NCBI GenBank assembly: GCA_002286715.1
Contig: NSJX01000027.1
Location: 124,001-188,000 of the forward strand
From: Dentipellis sp. KUC8613
Taxonomy: Eukaryota; Basidiomycota; Agaricomycetes; Russulales; Hericiaceae
DNA length: 64,000 nt
Direction of reading: 5' to 3'
Shown: one piece after another, positions 40,351 through 52,158 of the stretch
How the letters are laid out: each line of letters starts with the position of its first letter
How positions within the stretch are numbered: the stretch's first letter is position 1
Notes under the pieces: generated by a model
Told to the model about the DNA's origin: nothing
Database searches by the model: none
The model's input: only the letters and a program-made list of their open reading frames with translations
Made by a program: the position numbers and the translations under genes

Positions 40351-40933
40351 TGTGAGGATGTGAGGATGAGGAAGTGCACAGTGCTGCGAGACTCGGAACG
40401 CGAACAAACCAACGACCAACGACCAACGTGCGTGAGGAGGCAATTGCAAGCTGCAAGAAAACGACGAGGAGCAGAACCAGAGCCAGAGAACGAAAACGGA
40501 AAAGATGAAAGGGAAACAGAAACAGAAGTAAGAAGAAAGTAAATGTATGTAGAGAATGTGACATGCGGATCTACGCTCAAGTAAGTAGTAGTAGTATGCG
40601 CGCAGCCGCCGCAGCAGCAGCAGTAGGCAGCGGCCCCCAAACGAGCCCCCAGCCCCCACAGCGGCAGCACACGCCAGCCGCCGCGCGAGCCCCACCAAAC
40701 CCCATAATTAAGAGTGCTTAGAGCCTAAGAAATAATGTTAACAACAACGACGACAACTAACAACATGCATGTGCGCTGGGTCCCATCGGTCGTCCCGTGC
40801 AGGCGCGGACTCCCCGCAGCACGCACCCGGGCGGCGGGGCCGCGGTGGTGGTGGAGGGGGTGGTGTAATGGTGCGTCCCTGTGCGCCCGGGTGGGGACGG
40901 TACAGCGCGTACCGGAGAGGATGCGCGGGGCGC

Positions 40934-43098
40934 TCATGCCGCCGCCGCGCGCTTGGAGCGGGAGCGGATGGCCTTCCCATAGTAGTAGAACAGGTATGGG
41001 ATGGGAAGCTAGTTGAGATGTACATCGTCAGCGATAAACAATGGCCAGGAGACTGCGGGACTTACGATAGCAAGTGCGAGGAAGGCAAGAAGCGTTGCGC
41101 CCCACTCGTTTCCCAAGTTATGGAACATAGGCACTAATGAAAGAAGCCATAAGCATACATCCTCGATCGCTAAACATCGGGAGGCGCAAACGTACCGATG
41201 ATGAGCGGCATCGCAGCACCGAGACCACTACGCACGACAGTCTTCGCGGCAAGCGCAGAAGCGACGCACGACTGGAACGTCTCGATGAGGTAGGCGTTGG
41301 CGCTGAAGTACAGCACGACGATGCCGAAGCCGAAGGGGAGGCCGGAGAGGCAGGGGCCAATCCAGCGGCCGCCGATGGGCTCGACGATGGGCGGGGACGT
41401 CCAGCCGAAGATGAAGAGCGCTGCAGATAACAGAAGTCGTCAACGACTTGGGGGTATACGCAGAGACGATGCAGGGACGTACCGATGGGGATGATGGGAG
41501 CGCTGATCATCATGCCGGGAAGTCGGTCCTCGGGGTCGGCGCGTCCGCCCTTCAGCGCGGCCTGTTTTAGGTACATCTTCTCGAGTTTGGGGGTGACAGC
41601 GAGCGCGAAGAACACGCCAACCAGGACGGATATGAAGGTGAGGCCGACGAGGCCATCGTTGAAGCCGTAGCCCTCGCCGAAGATGATGGGGAAGGAGAAG
41701 AAGAAGCCGTAGAGAAGGGCGTAGACCATGGCAACATACATGGACACGAGAAGAAGAATTGGCTCGGTGACGAGCATTTCTGGAAGGAGGCGTCAGAACA
41801 AGCCGTTGCGAAAGCGCAGACGGGACGCACCGAAAGGACGAATGAGCGTCTCTATGAGAAGGTCGCTGAAAGGGCGAAGGAAAATCTCCTGCTCCGTAAC
41901 GTACGTAGGGTCGCCAGTCTCCTCACGCATCTTCTTGGCGCGACGCTTGAGAAGAACGGGGGCGTACGTCTCGGGAACGAAAAACATAAAGAAAGTCCTG
42001 GAGTGCAGAATGAGAATAGAACGACAAGCAAAGCAGCGAGCTGGCTCACATGACGCCGGAAAAGATCATGTTGATCCACATAATCCATCGCCAACCAATG
42101 GTCTCTCCAACAAACCCACCGACAATGGGGCCGAGAATGGGGCCTGCGAAGGGTGCTGCCGCAAAGAACGCAATGGCGAAGCCTCGCTCGTTGTTGTCCC
42201 ACAGGTCACTGATGGTACCACCAGCCAAGGAGAGGGGGGTGCTGGCGAACAAGCCCGCGAGGAAGCGAGCAGCAAGAAGACAGCCAATGTTCGGTGCCAA
42301 AGCACATGGGATACCGAAGACTAAGGTCATGATGTCAGAAAGAGCTGGATATGCAGCTACTTTGGGAGTAACTTACTGACGTAGAGCGTTAATGGGATCA
42401 GCCACAGGGGTCGGCGACCGTAGAGCTCAGACAGTGGCGCCCAAGCCAATGGGCCGATTCTATCAACGCAGCGTGAGCACATGCCGCCGAGAGTGGAGAA
42501 GGCCAGACATACCCGAATCCAACGAGCATCAACGAGACACTGAGCGTAACAACAGTGGCGCTGACATGGAACTCCTCCTGAATGTCCCTGAAGTCACCCG
42601 TAATGACGGCAGTCCCAAACGCAACGGCGACGACAAGTCCCGTTACAAGGCATGTAAGAACTGAGAAAACAATCGGATAAGCAGCTGGACAAAAGGAAGG
42701 TGGGCGAAGTGCGTACGCCATCGGTACCCGTTTGACCAGTTACGGGGATCCTCCGGGTCGTTTGGCAGCCAGACGACCAGCTTGACATCCTTCACCTTTT
42801 CTGCGAGCTCGGGATCGCGGGAGAGCGGCTCATCCGCGAGTTTTGTCGGCGCCCGGTGGAGGGCGCCTTTGAATGGGACGTAGCCAGCCTCGCTGACCTC
42901 GCGATACTCGTCGGTCATACCAGTTTTGAGCACGTTTGTCGTTTGAAAGGGATACGACATGTCGGGCCTGGATGTGTCGTGCGAGAGAGGGATGATTCCG
43001 ACATTTGAGGGATGCTCAGTGAGGGTGTTCGTGTGGGACTCGTCATGATGGTCGGACGAGGGGGAGGCGGGCTTTTCGTGGACAGAGGAATCAGCCAT
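40934..43098 (-). CDS. MFS transporter, DHA1 type (copy 2)
   Basis: Predicted drug/polyamine-type H+ antiporter. ATG 43098 opens a cytosolic N-domain of about 140 aa (MADSSVHEKPASPSSDHHD), with DVKLVVWLPNDPEDPRNWS just before TM1, a mark of this fungal group. Then come VLTCLVTGLVVAVAFGTAV, PLSELYGRR (motif A), RFLAGLFASTPLSLAGG, the complete motif C-like APFAGPILGPIVGGFVGE, WRWIMW, VPETYAPVLLKRRAKKMREE, LLYGFFFSFPIIFGEGYGF and GLPFGFGIVVLYFSANAYL. The C-terminus is LPIPYLFYYYGKAIRSRSKRA with a TGA at 40934-40936. No disabling change was found. It is tandem with copy 1 but separated by 2.4 kb. Confidence 0.9.
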
Positions 43099-45110
43099 TG
43101 AAGAAACGAAAAGGGAGACGAGGGGGACCGGCACTAAGGTACATGTCGCGTCGCTGAACTGACTTTATATGGATGGGGAAAACGGAGGGGGCAGAAATGA
43201 GCCGGAGGAGGTCGAAATACAAAGGAACCGCTACAACTTGGTCGATTGCGACGATACCGAGTGCCCGAGTCACGCTACACGTGCACATATCCCACATTCC
43301 GAAAATGTGTTTCAACACGGTGTTTATTGTTGACGGTGTGTTCTGAGGTTGAAAAAGACGTTATCAGAGGTGGTTGTGCTACCTGAACGTACCTTTCAAG
43401 ACGAACAGGCGCCCAAAAGAGCGTCGGCCAATCGACGCCCGAAGAGACGCAGCCGACCATCACCGGTTCAGGACGGTCACCGGCGCCGAAATGAACTCCA
43501 ATCTCGATCCGCCGCATCTCCATCCCCAGGAGCATGGCGGCCGACCGACGCGAGCCCCTCTCTATTCACATGCTCCTTTTCCGCTCTTGCGCTCTGGACG
43601 CCCAATGTATCCTAACGCGGGAAAGCTAACCTCTTGAAGACTTTAGACAGCTATCTCGACGGCAGATAGGCCCCTTTTGACGACGTCTGAATACTGAAGT
43701 AGCCTGAACTTGGCTTTCAAAAATGCAGATAAGATATCGTGATTGCCTAATTTCATCACCACGCGCCAGGTTGATGCCATTATCGACGATTGTTCATGGT
43801 CCTCGAGGATAGCGCAACAAGCAGATGGCATGCTGCATCACATCTGCTGTCTCTTCAGCACTCGAACTCTCTGCATCGAAGCTCATACGCAACTACAGTT
43901 ACTACTCTGGTGCCTCCAAAAAACTATGCGCGACGCGACGCGGTCACGTGTAGCAAGTTTACTGGGGAGCACCGCCCCCACAGCGGTCCGAGAGCTTGGC
44001 TACATCGGATAGAGCCGACAGCTCCGACAGAATGCTTGGCACGCCAGAGTCATGGAAGCATCGATCTCGATCTGAATCTTCCGGGAGCGGATATCCGACA
44101 CCCGACGCGTCACGTCCCGTCACGCTTCCCCACCGCCCCGCCCTCCGTCCCCGACGTCGCGCCCGGGCCCGACGTCGTCGCCGACAGCGAGCAGAGGGTA
44201 CCTGCTTAGTTCCTGAATTTCTCTTCCGCTGCTGTGCAGTATTCGGCCGTTTGTAAAGCCCCGTCTCAGCACCTTCCATTGCATTCGTATAAAGCCGCTT
44301 ATCGCATTAGAGCTACTCGCAGACACGTTGTGCCGTAGGAGCCAGCGGCACACCTCCCCGCTCTACGTTCGTCCAAAAGTAGGCCCGACGCCACGCATAT
44401 TACTCACAACTACCATCATATCAGCCCTATGCCCTGGAGCACAAGCTGAGAACGCACGAAACGCCCTTTCAGGGCTTTTACAAGAATGACCTCCGCACCT
44501 CCACCCCTCCGCATCTAAAAACGACACAGAATCCCGGTGCACCTTGTCCTGAATGTCTTCTGGAAAAAGGAGAGCATGCGGGCTCCTCGTCGCCACGGAA
44601 ATTTTGCTAGTTAAAATGCGGTGTGCTGCGCGTGCTCCCCGCTTCATCTCGCTCCCAGAATTCCCGCGCAGACAGGGACGCATTTTTCGTGCACCCCCGC
44701 CCCCCTCTCCCCCAGTGCATTTATACCTTCACAATATTCTGCCGCTTCACCGAGATGCACAACGTTCTTCGCGCTGAGAGTCTGGTCGAAGGTAGGGTAA
44801 TGTTGTCGCGGCCTGGTAGTACGTTCCCCTCGATCCCTGCTTTCAACTATCGGTCAAAACATTGATTTCACGGTATCTACTGGACGAGATGAAACCACGG
44901 ATTTCGGAAATGTACTTTTCATTCTTATAGACACAATAGTCAGGAAGATATGTGGATTTCTTTGCGCAGACTATCCGAGTCGCGAGAAATTGCTTACCAA
45001 AGCAGAGGCGGTTCAAAGTCATAAAAGCTCTTACTTTCGACCGCTGCACTCCACTTCTCGCGACCCTCACACGCGTCTGCTCGCAGTCAGCAACGACGCG
45101 CCCAGAACAC

Positions 45111-45145
45111 GCGTCGGGCGTCGGGCGTCGGGCGTCGGGCGTCAG
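45111..45145 (+). repeat. GCGTCGG heptamer tandem repeat
   Basis: Five 7-bp units; the first four are GCGTCGG and the last is GCGTCAG. Confidence 0.9.
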
Positions 45146-47953
45146 AAATAATGTCGAAATGTCAGCGCGGTATGGTGCGCGGCGTCTGGCCATATGTGGC
45201 CACGCAGTGTGCCCTCGCCTACCGGGTATCGGTTAATTTGCTACCGAAAGATCGCGATCGAGATATGTCACGCGCGTGACCGAGACCACGTTACGCTGAC
45301 CAACGCAATGCCGCCTTCCCCACCCGACGCGAAGGTGGAGCTCCACAACGAACAACGAGGCTAGCGCGCGCTCCTCGCCGTTGCATCCCGTCCTCCAACG
45401 ACCGCTACGACCACAGCGTCCATGCTCACAACCGACGACGGGTGTTCTGCAGGATGCGGGCGTGTGCTGAGGGCATCGGGCGCAGCGGCCGACGCGTGTT
45501 ATAGAAGACGCGGCCCGTCAGCGCACTTTGATAACGGTGCACAGCTGAGATCTGTATCGATGGCCTATGGGTGCGCACCGGCTACTGCTCGTTTCGTATG
45601 GCCGGTGCGGAACATGGCTGCGCGCGGTTTCTGGAGCTGACTAGAAGAGGTGGGAGAGTTGGGCGTCGAGGGCGAAGGCGAGGTGGTTTTGGTGAGGGCT
45701 GTGGAGGCATCGCATAAGAGAGGGCCGTCGAAGGGGGGAAACACAGGACCAGGCCGAGATGGCGCTGGTAGAAAGCCCAGAGGGTCTGAAGAGAGGTAGC
45801 TTTGGCGACCTTGCGATGGACCAGTCCACGTTTCAGACCAGCGCAGAAAGCCAGAGAAGGGACACACGGAGTGCGCATGGATGGAGGAGGCCGCCGCTCC
45901 CCTTAGAAGAGGTCTCCATCCTCAGCTCAGAGCGGGAAGAGCCAGCAGATGGATGCAGACGAGGAATGCCCTCCCCCGTCTCTATCCAGACGGTACTTAT
46001 ACTCACCGCAGAAAAAACTCCCGCGGATGCGACCAGCCTGGTTCAGGGACGAGGTGTGGTCAGCTGTCTCGAGGAAGGGGCTCTGGGTACGTACCGCATA
46101 GCGGGTAAAGTGTCTCTGGCGCTCTTTGACTCTGCGTCTGCCCGATCTACTGAATTGCATGTCAGAGCTCGGACCTCGCCAAGGCGGACGTGTCGATGAA
46201 TGAATGAGTCCTTTTCGCGAGAGCCTGGCTGGCCAGTCGCTGTGGAGGTGTTTGCGTGGTGCCGGTGGTTTGTCTGGTCGTGGAGTGCCGCTGATACTAT
46301 TCCATCTAAAACCCCCGCAGGCGATCCTCAGCAGCAACGACGGTACCATGTCCTCCGTAGGAATGCTCCTCAAAACCTCAACAGTAACTCACGGAACTCC
46401 CGCCCACAACATCATCCAGAATCCAAATTCCATTCCACACCAGCGCGCGCGCGCGCGATCGCGATCTACCAGCCCCCAGACTCCGGTCTCTATCCCCCAA
46501 CCCCAAGCTCAAGGGCGATCACCCACCCATCTATTCACCCATCGCGCATCCCGTCGTACGACGCCAGATCCCCATCTGCAGATAAGGTCCCCCCTGCTCA
46601 ACGATGAGCCGCTGGGGCCAACCATACCCCGGGGCCTGAGCGCTGATCACGCGATCGCGACACACGGGGGATCTAGATCCTGCGTTTCTCGCTGCACGTT
46701 TCAGCGACGAGGGGCACAGTAGCAGGATTTGGCGAAACTGGGAGGGGGAGGGTCGCAAGGAAGGTGGTTGCGATCCTCCACCTCTCCCGAGCCATCTCGC
46801 TTCCACTTGCGTCAATACTCCAGCACTAGCGGAGCACCCGCAACCCGCCCGACGAACGTTTCACGTAAATACATGCGCAGTCTCTCGCAATCTTAATGGT
46901 ACGGTCCAGATCCTCGAGGCTCTTGGCATGCGTCCTCTTTGTAGCTGCTCGCTGCCATTGGCTGGTTGGGGTGCGTCGTCCGCGCGTGCTGGACTTGGCG
47001 GTGACAGCCGTGGGGCGGCAGGTGTAGTACGTGCGCGCGCGCACGCAAAATGACAGAACGTACTGGCGAGGTTTGCCCTTGTGTTGCGGCTCATCTCTGC
47101 AGGTCTCGTCGTGCGAGGTGCCGCATCGTCACCACCCTTGTAATACACTTACTGCAATGAGGTGTCCATGTGGCCATGGAGAAAATGGGAATAAACAGAG
47201 AAGATCAAGGTGTCTTACTGTTTCAATAACTCTTCCGTTGTATTCAAGTTTTTGAGTTTTGCACCTGCATTTACTTGGGAAGTAACGGCACATATGAGTG
47301 GGCCAGTTGGCACAGTCGCAAGCGACATCAAGGGAAGCGGCAGCATACCAAGGGATTCTTCAGCGTAGCGGTGCCACTTCCTGCGTCCGAACCGTACATG
47401 TACACTGGCGTCGATAAGCCGTAGCTACCTTTTTTGGATCCCTGTTGCAAAAGTGGGACCTTTTGGATACAGCAGCAAGCTAGGCGTACGAGGCTAAGTC
47501 GTAATCACACGCTGAATGGCGTACTAGCGTTTCCCTGACGCTGCGCGCCACTTGTAAGTCAGTCGAGCTAGTTTTTGAGCAAGCAGTACCGTACGAACGT
47601 TGAGAAAAGTGGGTTTTCTTTCAGAGCATGAGGACGGGAAGAAGTACACACCATATTTATACTACGTCTCCTGATATTGTCTCGACAGCACACCCTTTTC
47701 TATGTAAAAGAAATTTTGGAGTTGACTGTCTGCCAGTGAGCGTCGATAGATGTTAGCGAGCCTGCAATTTGACCCGGGTAAGTGGAGATCTCTTGAGTTT
47801 GCGGTGAAAATTGTGAGATATTCTTCCACATAATCCTTATTGAGTATGGAAATCATGTTCCGAAGTGCGGAAGACGGTGCAGAAGGGATTGGACCCGAAA
47901 ACGCGTTTATGGTGCTCAGAGCAGGAGGACAAGCGCTGTAGTTGGCCTGTCAC

Positions 47954-47974
47954 GTAACGCGTAACGCGTAACGC
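47954..47974 (+). repeat. GTAACGC heptamer tandem repeat
   Basis: Three perfect 7-bp units in non-coding DNA. Confidence 0.9.
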
Positions 47975-48277
47975 AACACCACTTCGGCTCAGCCTGAGCG
48001 TAAAGTGCCCATCACCGTCGGGTACTCCAGTTCATGAAAACCTCATCTGTCCATGTCAGTGCTGAGGAAAATGAAATGAAAACACGCCCATACACACATG
48101 CTCAGACTCGCCTCACAGTACCGGTGGTAGGTACCGGTCTAGATCTGATTATAGTCCTGATGAGATCAAGGTATGTAATGTAACTACTTTTCCTGTCCTT
48201 CAAGCTATAGTTTATCCCTCGCATGCGTGCTCTACCACCCCCCTCTCTGCATTCCACCCTGCCCACAACCAGCCGCT

Positions 48278-49664
48278 TCACTTCCTATGGTCCAGCTTCG
48301 GCTCATCCACATCCGTCGCCCTCGCGCCCGCCTCGGCCTCCTCGAGCGGTATGCGCTCATACGCGGCCTTCGCAGGCGACTGGGGCGCAGAGGACTCGAC
48401 GTGCTTGACCCACGTGTAATACACCGAGCCGAACAGGATCACCGCGATGGCCCAGACGCGGCCGCTGTGGAAACGCGTCGCATGAGGCTACCATGAAATA
48501 TGTATGTAAGGGGACGGCGCTTACGAGGAGAGGATGTCGCCGAAGAGCCACATGCCGAGCAGGGACGCGGCGACGCCGCGGATGGCGGACGACACCATGT
48601 GTGTGATGGGGGAGGTGATCTTGATAGACAGTGTGCTTGCGATGGACATCAGGAACCCGAGGCCGCCCTGGGGAGCAATACGTTTAAATATCAGAGGAGG
48701 ACGGGGAGAGGGTGGTGGAATTTCGCGCACGGTGATGAAGGAGCCCCAGAAGAGCGTGCCCAGGCCGGCGCCCTGGCCGCTTAGCAGCGCCATGACCGCG
48801 GGGCCCTCACCGACGAGCACGACGCACGGCGCGAGCACGACGGCGCTCAGGAGGTTGTTGTACCAGCTGAGGTTGAGCGCGCTCCCGCCGACGACGTCCA
48901 GCGACCGCTTTATGACGACCGCGTGGAAGGCGGTGGTGAGGGAGGACGCGACGCCGAAGAAGACGCCGAGCGTGGAGACCTTCGTGCCGTCGAGGAAGAC
49001 GCCGATGAAGAAGCCGGAGGTGACGAGCGCGCAGGACACGAGGATGCGCAGGCTCGGGCGCGAGTGCAGGAAGACGTAGGACGTCGCGACGGTGAGCGGG
49101 AGGACGAGCCCGCGGGCGACTTGGTAGAATGACGCATCGACGAATTTGAGTGTGTAGTTGTTGGAACTGCACAACGCATGTCGGTGTCACGTTGTAACTT
49201 ATTGCATGCAGACGGAGAGGGGCCTACCTGAGACCGATGACGTTCAGGCCCACCATGGGAACCAGGCCCTTGATGAGCTGTGCATCGACGTGGAGGGGCA
49301 CTTTGATGATGCCCAGGGCGTGAGACGCGAGGAAGAGGACGACGGCGATGACGAGCTGGGTGAGCAGGAAGAAGAGGGGTGCTGTGGTGACGTTCAGGAC
49401 CCATTTATTCCTGACAGCGATATATTAGACACGAGCAAGCAGACTGAAGGGGATGAAGTACGCCATCACCATCTATGGTATCAAGGCAATAAATTAAAGC
49501 AGGCTCGCAAAGCAGAGAAAGAGAACTCACCGCCAGTGCAGCGACGAGGTAGAACGAGACCGTTCCGGCCTACACGACCAAGACTCAGGACATCAATCAT
49601 AGCCATGAGATGCTACAGGACGTACAACCAACGTCCTGTTCGGCGGGGCATTTTGCTGGGGCAT
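48278..49664 (-). CDS. GDP-fucose-type nucleotide-sugar transporter (SLC35C family)
   Basis: Predicted Golgi antiporter exchanging a GDP-sugar for GMP. ATG 49664 opens MPQQNAPPNRTL, then AGTVSFYLVAALA, MVMAYFIPF and NKWVLNVTTAPLFFLLTQL. Further marks are GLVPMVGLNVIGL, NNYTLKFVDASFYQVARGL, VTSGFFIGVFLDGTKVSTLG, SLTTAFHAVVIKRSLDVV, LSWYNNLLSAVVLAPCV, SIKITSPITHMVSSAIRG and VILFGSVYYTWVKHVE. The patterns Y-N-N-L, S-P-I-T-H-x-V-S and the Y-T-W-V ending fit the TPT/SLC35C branch that includes the animal GDP-fucose transporter. GDP-mannose transporters (Vrg4) have different GALNK-type motifs that I do not see. Eight exons are visible. The substrate is inferred from family and from the GDP-fucose enzymes in the same window. 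Confidence 0.83.
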
Positions 49665-49941
49665 AGCGGCTACTGCGGAAGCTGTCAGGACCGCACGTCG
49701 GTCTTATGCACTGCAGAAAGCGATTCAGCGAAACGGGGGGCGTCGAAAAAACACAAATGTGGAAAAGAAAGGGGACAGTCGGTATCACAGAAAGAGCAAG
49801 AGGGGTATAAGGAGAGGTCGCTGGCGCCGTGCACTGCAGCTTGTAAGGCGTTTGGGCAGACTTGACGCCCAGCGGGACAGGTTCGTCCGCATCCAGCGCT
49901 CGGTTCCCACGCAGTATCTGTCCGGCTCCATCGCTCGTCTC
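49665..49941. promoter_or_regulatory. Divergent promoter interval, transporter / FAD synthase
   Basis: 277 bp between the ATG of the transporter (-) and the first in-frame ATG of FAD synthase (+). No gene fits here, so it probably serves both genes. Confidence 0.5.
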
Positions 49942-49992
49942 ATGCCACCGCTCCCCTGTCCTCAGTCTCTCCCACCGAGTCCTCCTCGCAGT

Positions 49993-51556
49993 ATGGCCAT
50001 CTCAAAGGTAGACTTGCATACCGCGTCCGAGCAGGTGTACGCACTCGCAGCGTCGACAGAGCCCATCGCGCCGCTCGTCAAGGAGGCCCTCGACGTCATC
50101 GACGAAGCCTTGGATCGGTACGGGTGAGTCATCTTTCTCTCAATCATTACTGTCCCATCTCCGTGCGTGCGCAATGCAGCGGGCTGCATGGGGAATCGCA
50201 ATGATACCCGCGACATTGCTTCGGAACGACTTGCGTCAGCTACTTACTTCTAACGCATCGCAGAAAGGACAAGCTTTCACTGAGCTTCAACGGCGGAAAG
50301 GACTGTGAGTCTCAGTCTCCCTTCTCCAGAATCCATCGTCGAACTCTGTGCCAGGTACGGTTCTCCTTCACCTGTATGCAGCAGCCCTCGCACGACGCTA
50401 TCCCAACCTGTGCGCCGATAAACATGATATCCCGAGTCTCTACATTCCCATGCCCTCCCCATTCTCCGAGCTCGAGTCCTTCATCGACGAGGCTGCCGCT
50501 GCCTACGGGCTGGACCTCTATCACTGCGTGCCGCCGTCCGAGAAACCCATGCCCGTGGAGACCGTCGCCGCCAACGGCAACCTGAACGGGCAAGTGATCG
50601 GCCAGGACACAAACGCAGCAGGCGAGAAGGTCCGGGTGAAGACCAAGGGCGGCGAAGGCATGCGGCAGGCGCTCGACATCTACAAGCAGCGGTGTCCGCA
50701 CATCGAAGCCATCCTCGTCGGCACGCGGCGAGGCGATCCTCACGGAGGTGCGTGCGGACGCGCCGTGCCGGCTCCCGGGCCCTTCTCCCACCGATACTGA
50801 CAACCGCATTCCGTTCCTCCGTGCAATTAGCGAAGCTCTCCCACAGGAACATGACCGATCCGGACTGGCCGCAGTACGAGCGGATACACCCTATCATCAA
50901 CTGGAGTTACGCCGACATCTGGACGTTCTTACGTCACTTCAAGGTGCCGTACTGCAAGCTGTACGATGAGGGGTACGTGCCTTTTCTCCTCCATGAGTTC
51001 CAGCCACCTATGTCTGTTCTCGCTAGCTACACCTCCCTCGGCTCCACACACAACACATTCCGCAACCCCGCACTCCTGATCTCCTCCACCCCACCCACAC
51101 CCCGCCCCAAGTTCTCCTGCGGTAAGCCAAGCATCTATCTACTCACGCGCGGATCACCACTCACCCGCCGCAATCGCAATCGCAGGCTGCAAGCCCAAGA
51201 GCACAAAATCCGCCTCCGCAACACCCCCGCTCACGAACGGCACCAGCACGCCGCACAGCACCGCCAGCACGCTCCCGAACTTCCAGGAGCTGACCGTCAT
51301 CGACATCAACGGGCCGGAGATCTGCTACGCCGACGAGAGCGACTCGCCCACGGACGCCACGTTCCCCGCGAACGCCGTCGCGGGCATCCAGGTGCTCTCG
51401 AGCGACGACTCCACGACGTGCTATGTCGACGACGGCGGAAGCGGCGGCGTTGGCAAAGAGCAGTACCGCCCTGCGTATGAATTGGCGGACGGGTCGTTTG
51501 AACGGCTCGGCCGGGGCAGCCAGCCGGCTGTCCCTGTCCCGGTGTCTTCGAGCTAG
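49993..51556 (+). CDS. FAD1: FAD synthase (FMN adenylyltransferase), PAPS-reductase fold
   Basis: Makes FAD from FMN and ATP in the cytosol. ATG 49993 gives MAISKVDLHTASEQVYALA; an in-frame ATG at 49942 would add 17 residues. Core motifs are LSLSFNGGKDC (PP-loop), TVLLHLY, IPSLYIPMPSPFSELE, MRQALDIYKQRCPHIEAILVGTRRGDPH and [48 protein letters not shown], then NPALL. These match yeast Fad1 block by block. The C-terminal half (about 51100-51556) is a low-complexity Ser/Thr/Gly/Asp extension of about 130 aa beyond the catalytic core. Five short introns are visible. Confidence 0.92.
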
Positions 51557-52158
51557 GGAGGTGTGGCGCATGAGCCCGGTGTTCGGTGGGGTGGAGATCA
51601 GCTAGGAGGAAGAGGGAAGAGTGTATCTTGAATCGCGCAATGCTCGTTATCAAGTATCAGCTGTCGACGTCGTTTGTAGGAGTGTAGGAGTAATGATCTA
51701 GTCTGCCGTCTTTATATGTTTTTATACTACTTTGCCTTCTTGCTCGCTATGTACGAGTACACTGTATGTGGCTTGCCATTTGACGTCAGCCTAGTCCGTG
51801 TATCTATGCTTTATGTTACAGTCTCAGACTGTCGCTGGACCCGAATAGGTTGTAGATCTTCGGTCACTCGCTAGAGGTCGCTAGTCACTAGCGGAAACAT
51901 CATGCGGTCCTCGACGAGGGGTTGGGTTCGATCGTTCAAGATTGCCTCAATTCTCGGGTTGAAAGATCCCTAGCATATATCTATGCTCTTTTCCTTCTCA
52001 TCGTACAAAGCAATACACATTCTCCGAGTACTTGCCTGCCATCATCTACAAGGCTCCGGCGAAATACAGTACAAGTACACAGTCTCCGATCGTGACGCCT
52101 TCAACATTTGGTTCTCAAGACCCGCCGCCAGCCGCAATCCGTATCAGATACCCGCTCC
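51557..52158. other. Intergenic, convergent 3' ends
   Basis: About 600 bp between FAD synthase (+) and the seven-helix pseudogene (-); no gene recognised. Confidence 0.55.

Larger units (their letters stand above)
38585..40933. other. Gene-poor region between two MFS genes
   Basis: About 2.35 kb without a gene I can name. It contains one open plus-strand stretch (38775-39252, listed separately), a GATACC-type run near 39890-39918 and a GGAT/ATAG run at 40321-40350. Confidence 0.5.
43099..48277. other. Gene-poor region of about 5.2 kb
   Basis: No gene is recognised on either strand. Several frames of 90-170 codons exist (for example near 45600-46700) but have no domain, signal peptide or consistent introns. 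GC- and AT-richer parts alternate. Heptamer repeats occur at 45111-45145 and 47954-47974. A short minus-strand frame at 47662-47856 in an AT-richer part has ordinary protein-like composition but no identity. Lineage-specific genes, non-coding RNA genes or old transposon remains could be hidden here. Confidence 0.5.

Noticed and set aside
45111..45145. Heptamer repeats considered as CRISPR-like or telomeric arrays
   Set aside because: Units are only 7 bp without spacers, do not match TTAGGG-type telomere repeats, and CRISPR does not occur in fungi.
43099..48277. Transposable element in the gene-poor region
   Set aside because: No transposase or reverse-transcriptase motifs, long terminal repeats or terminal inverted repeats could be seen by eye.
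51900..51960. Possible tRNA B-box-like GGGTTCGATCG near 51926
   Set aside because: The box is imperfect and no A box, acceptor stem or cloverleaf could be drawn around it.
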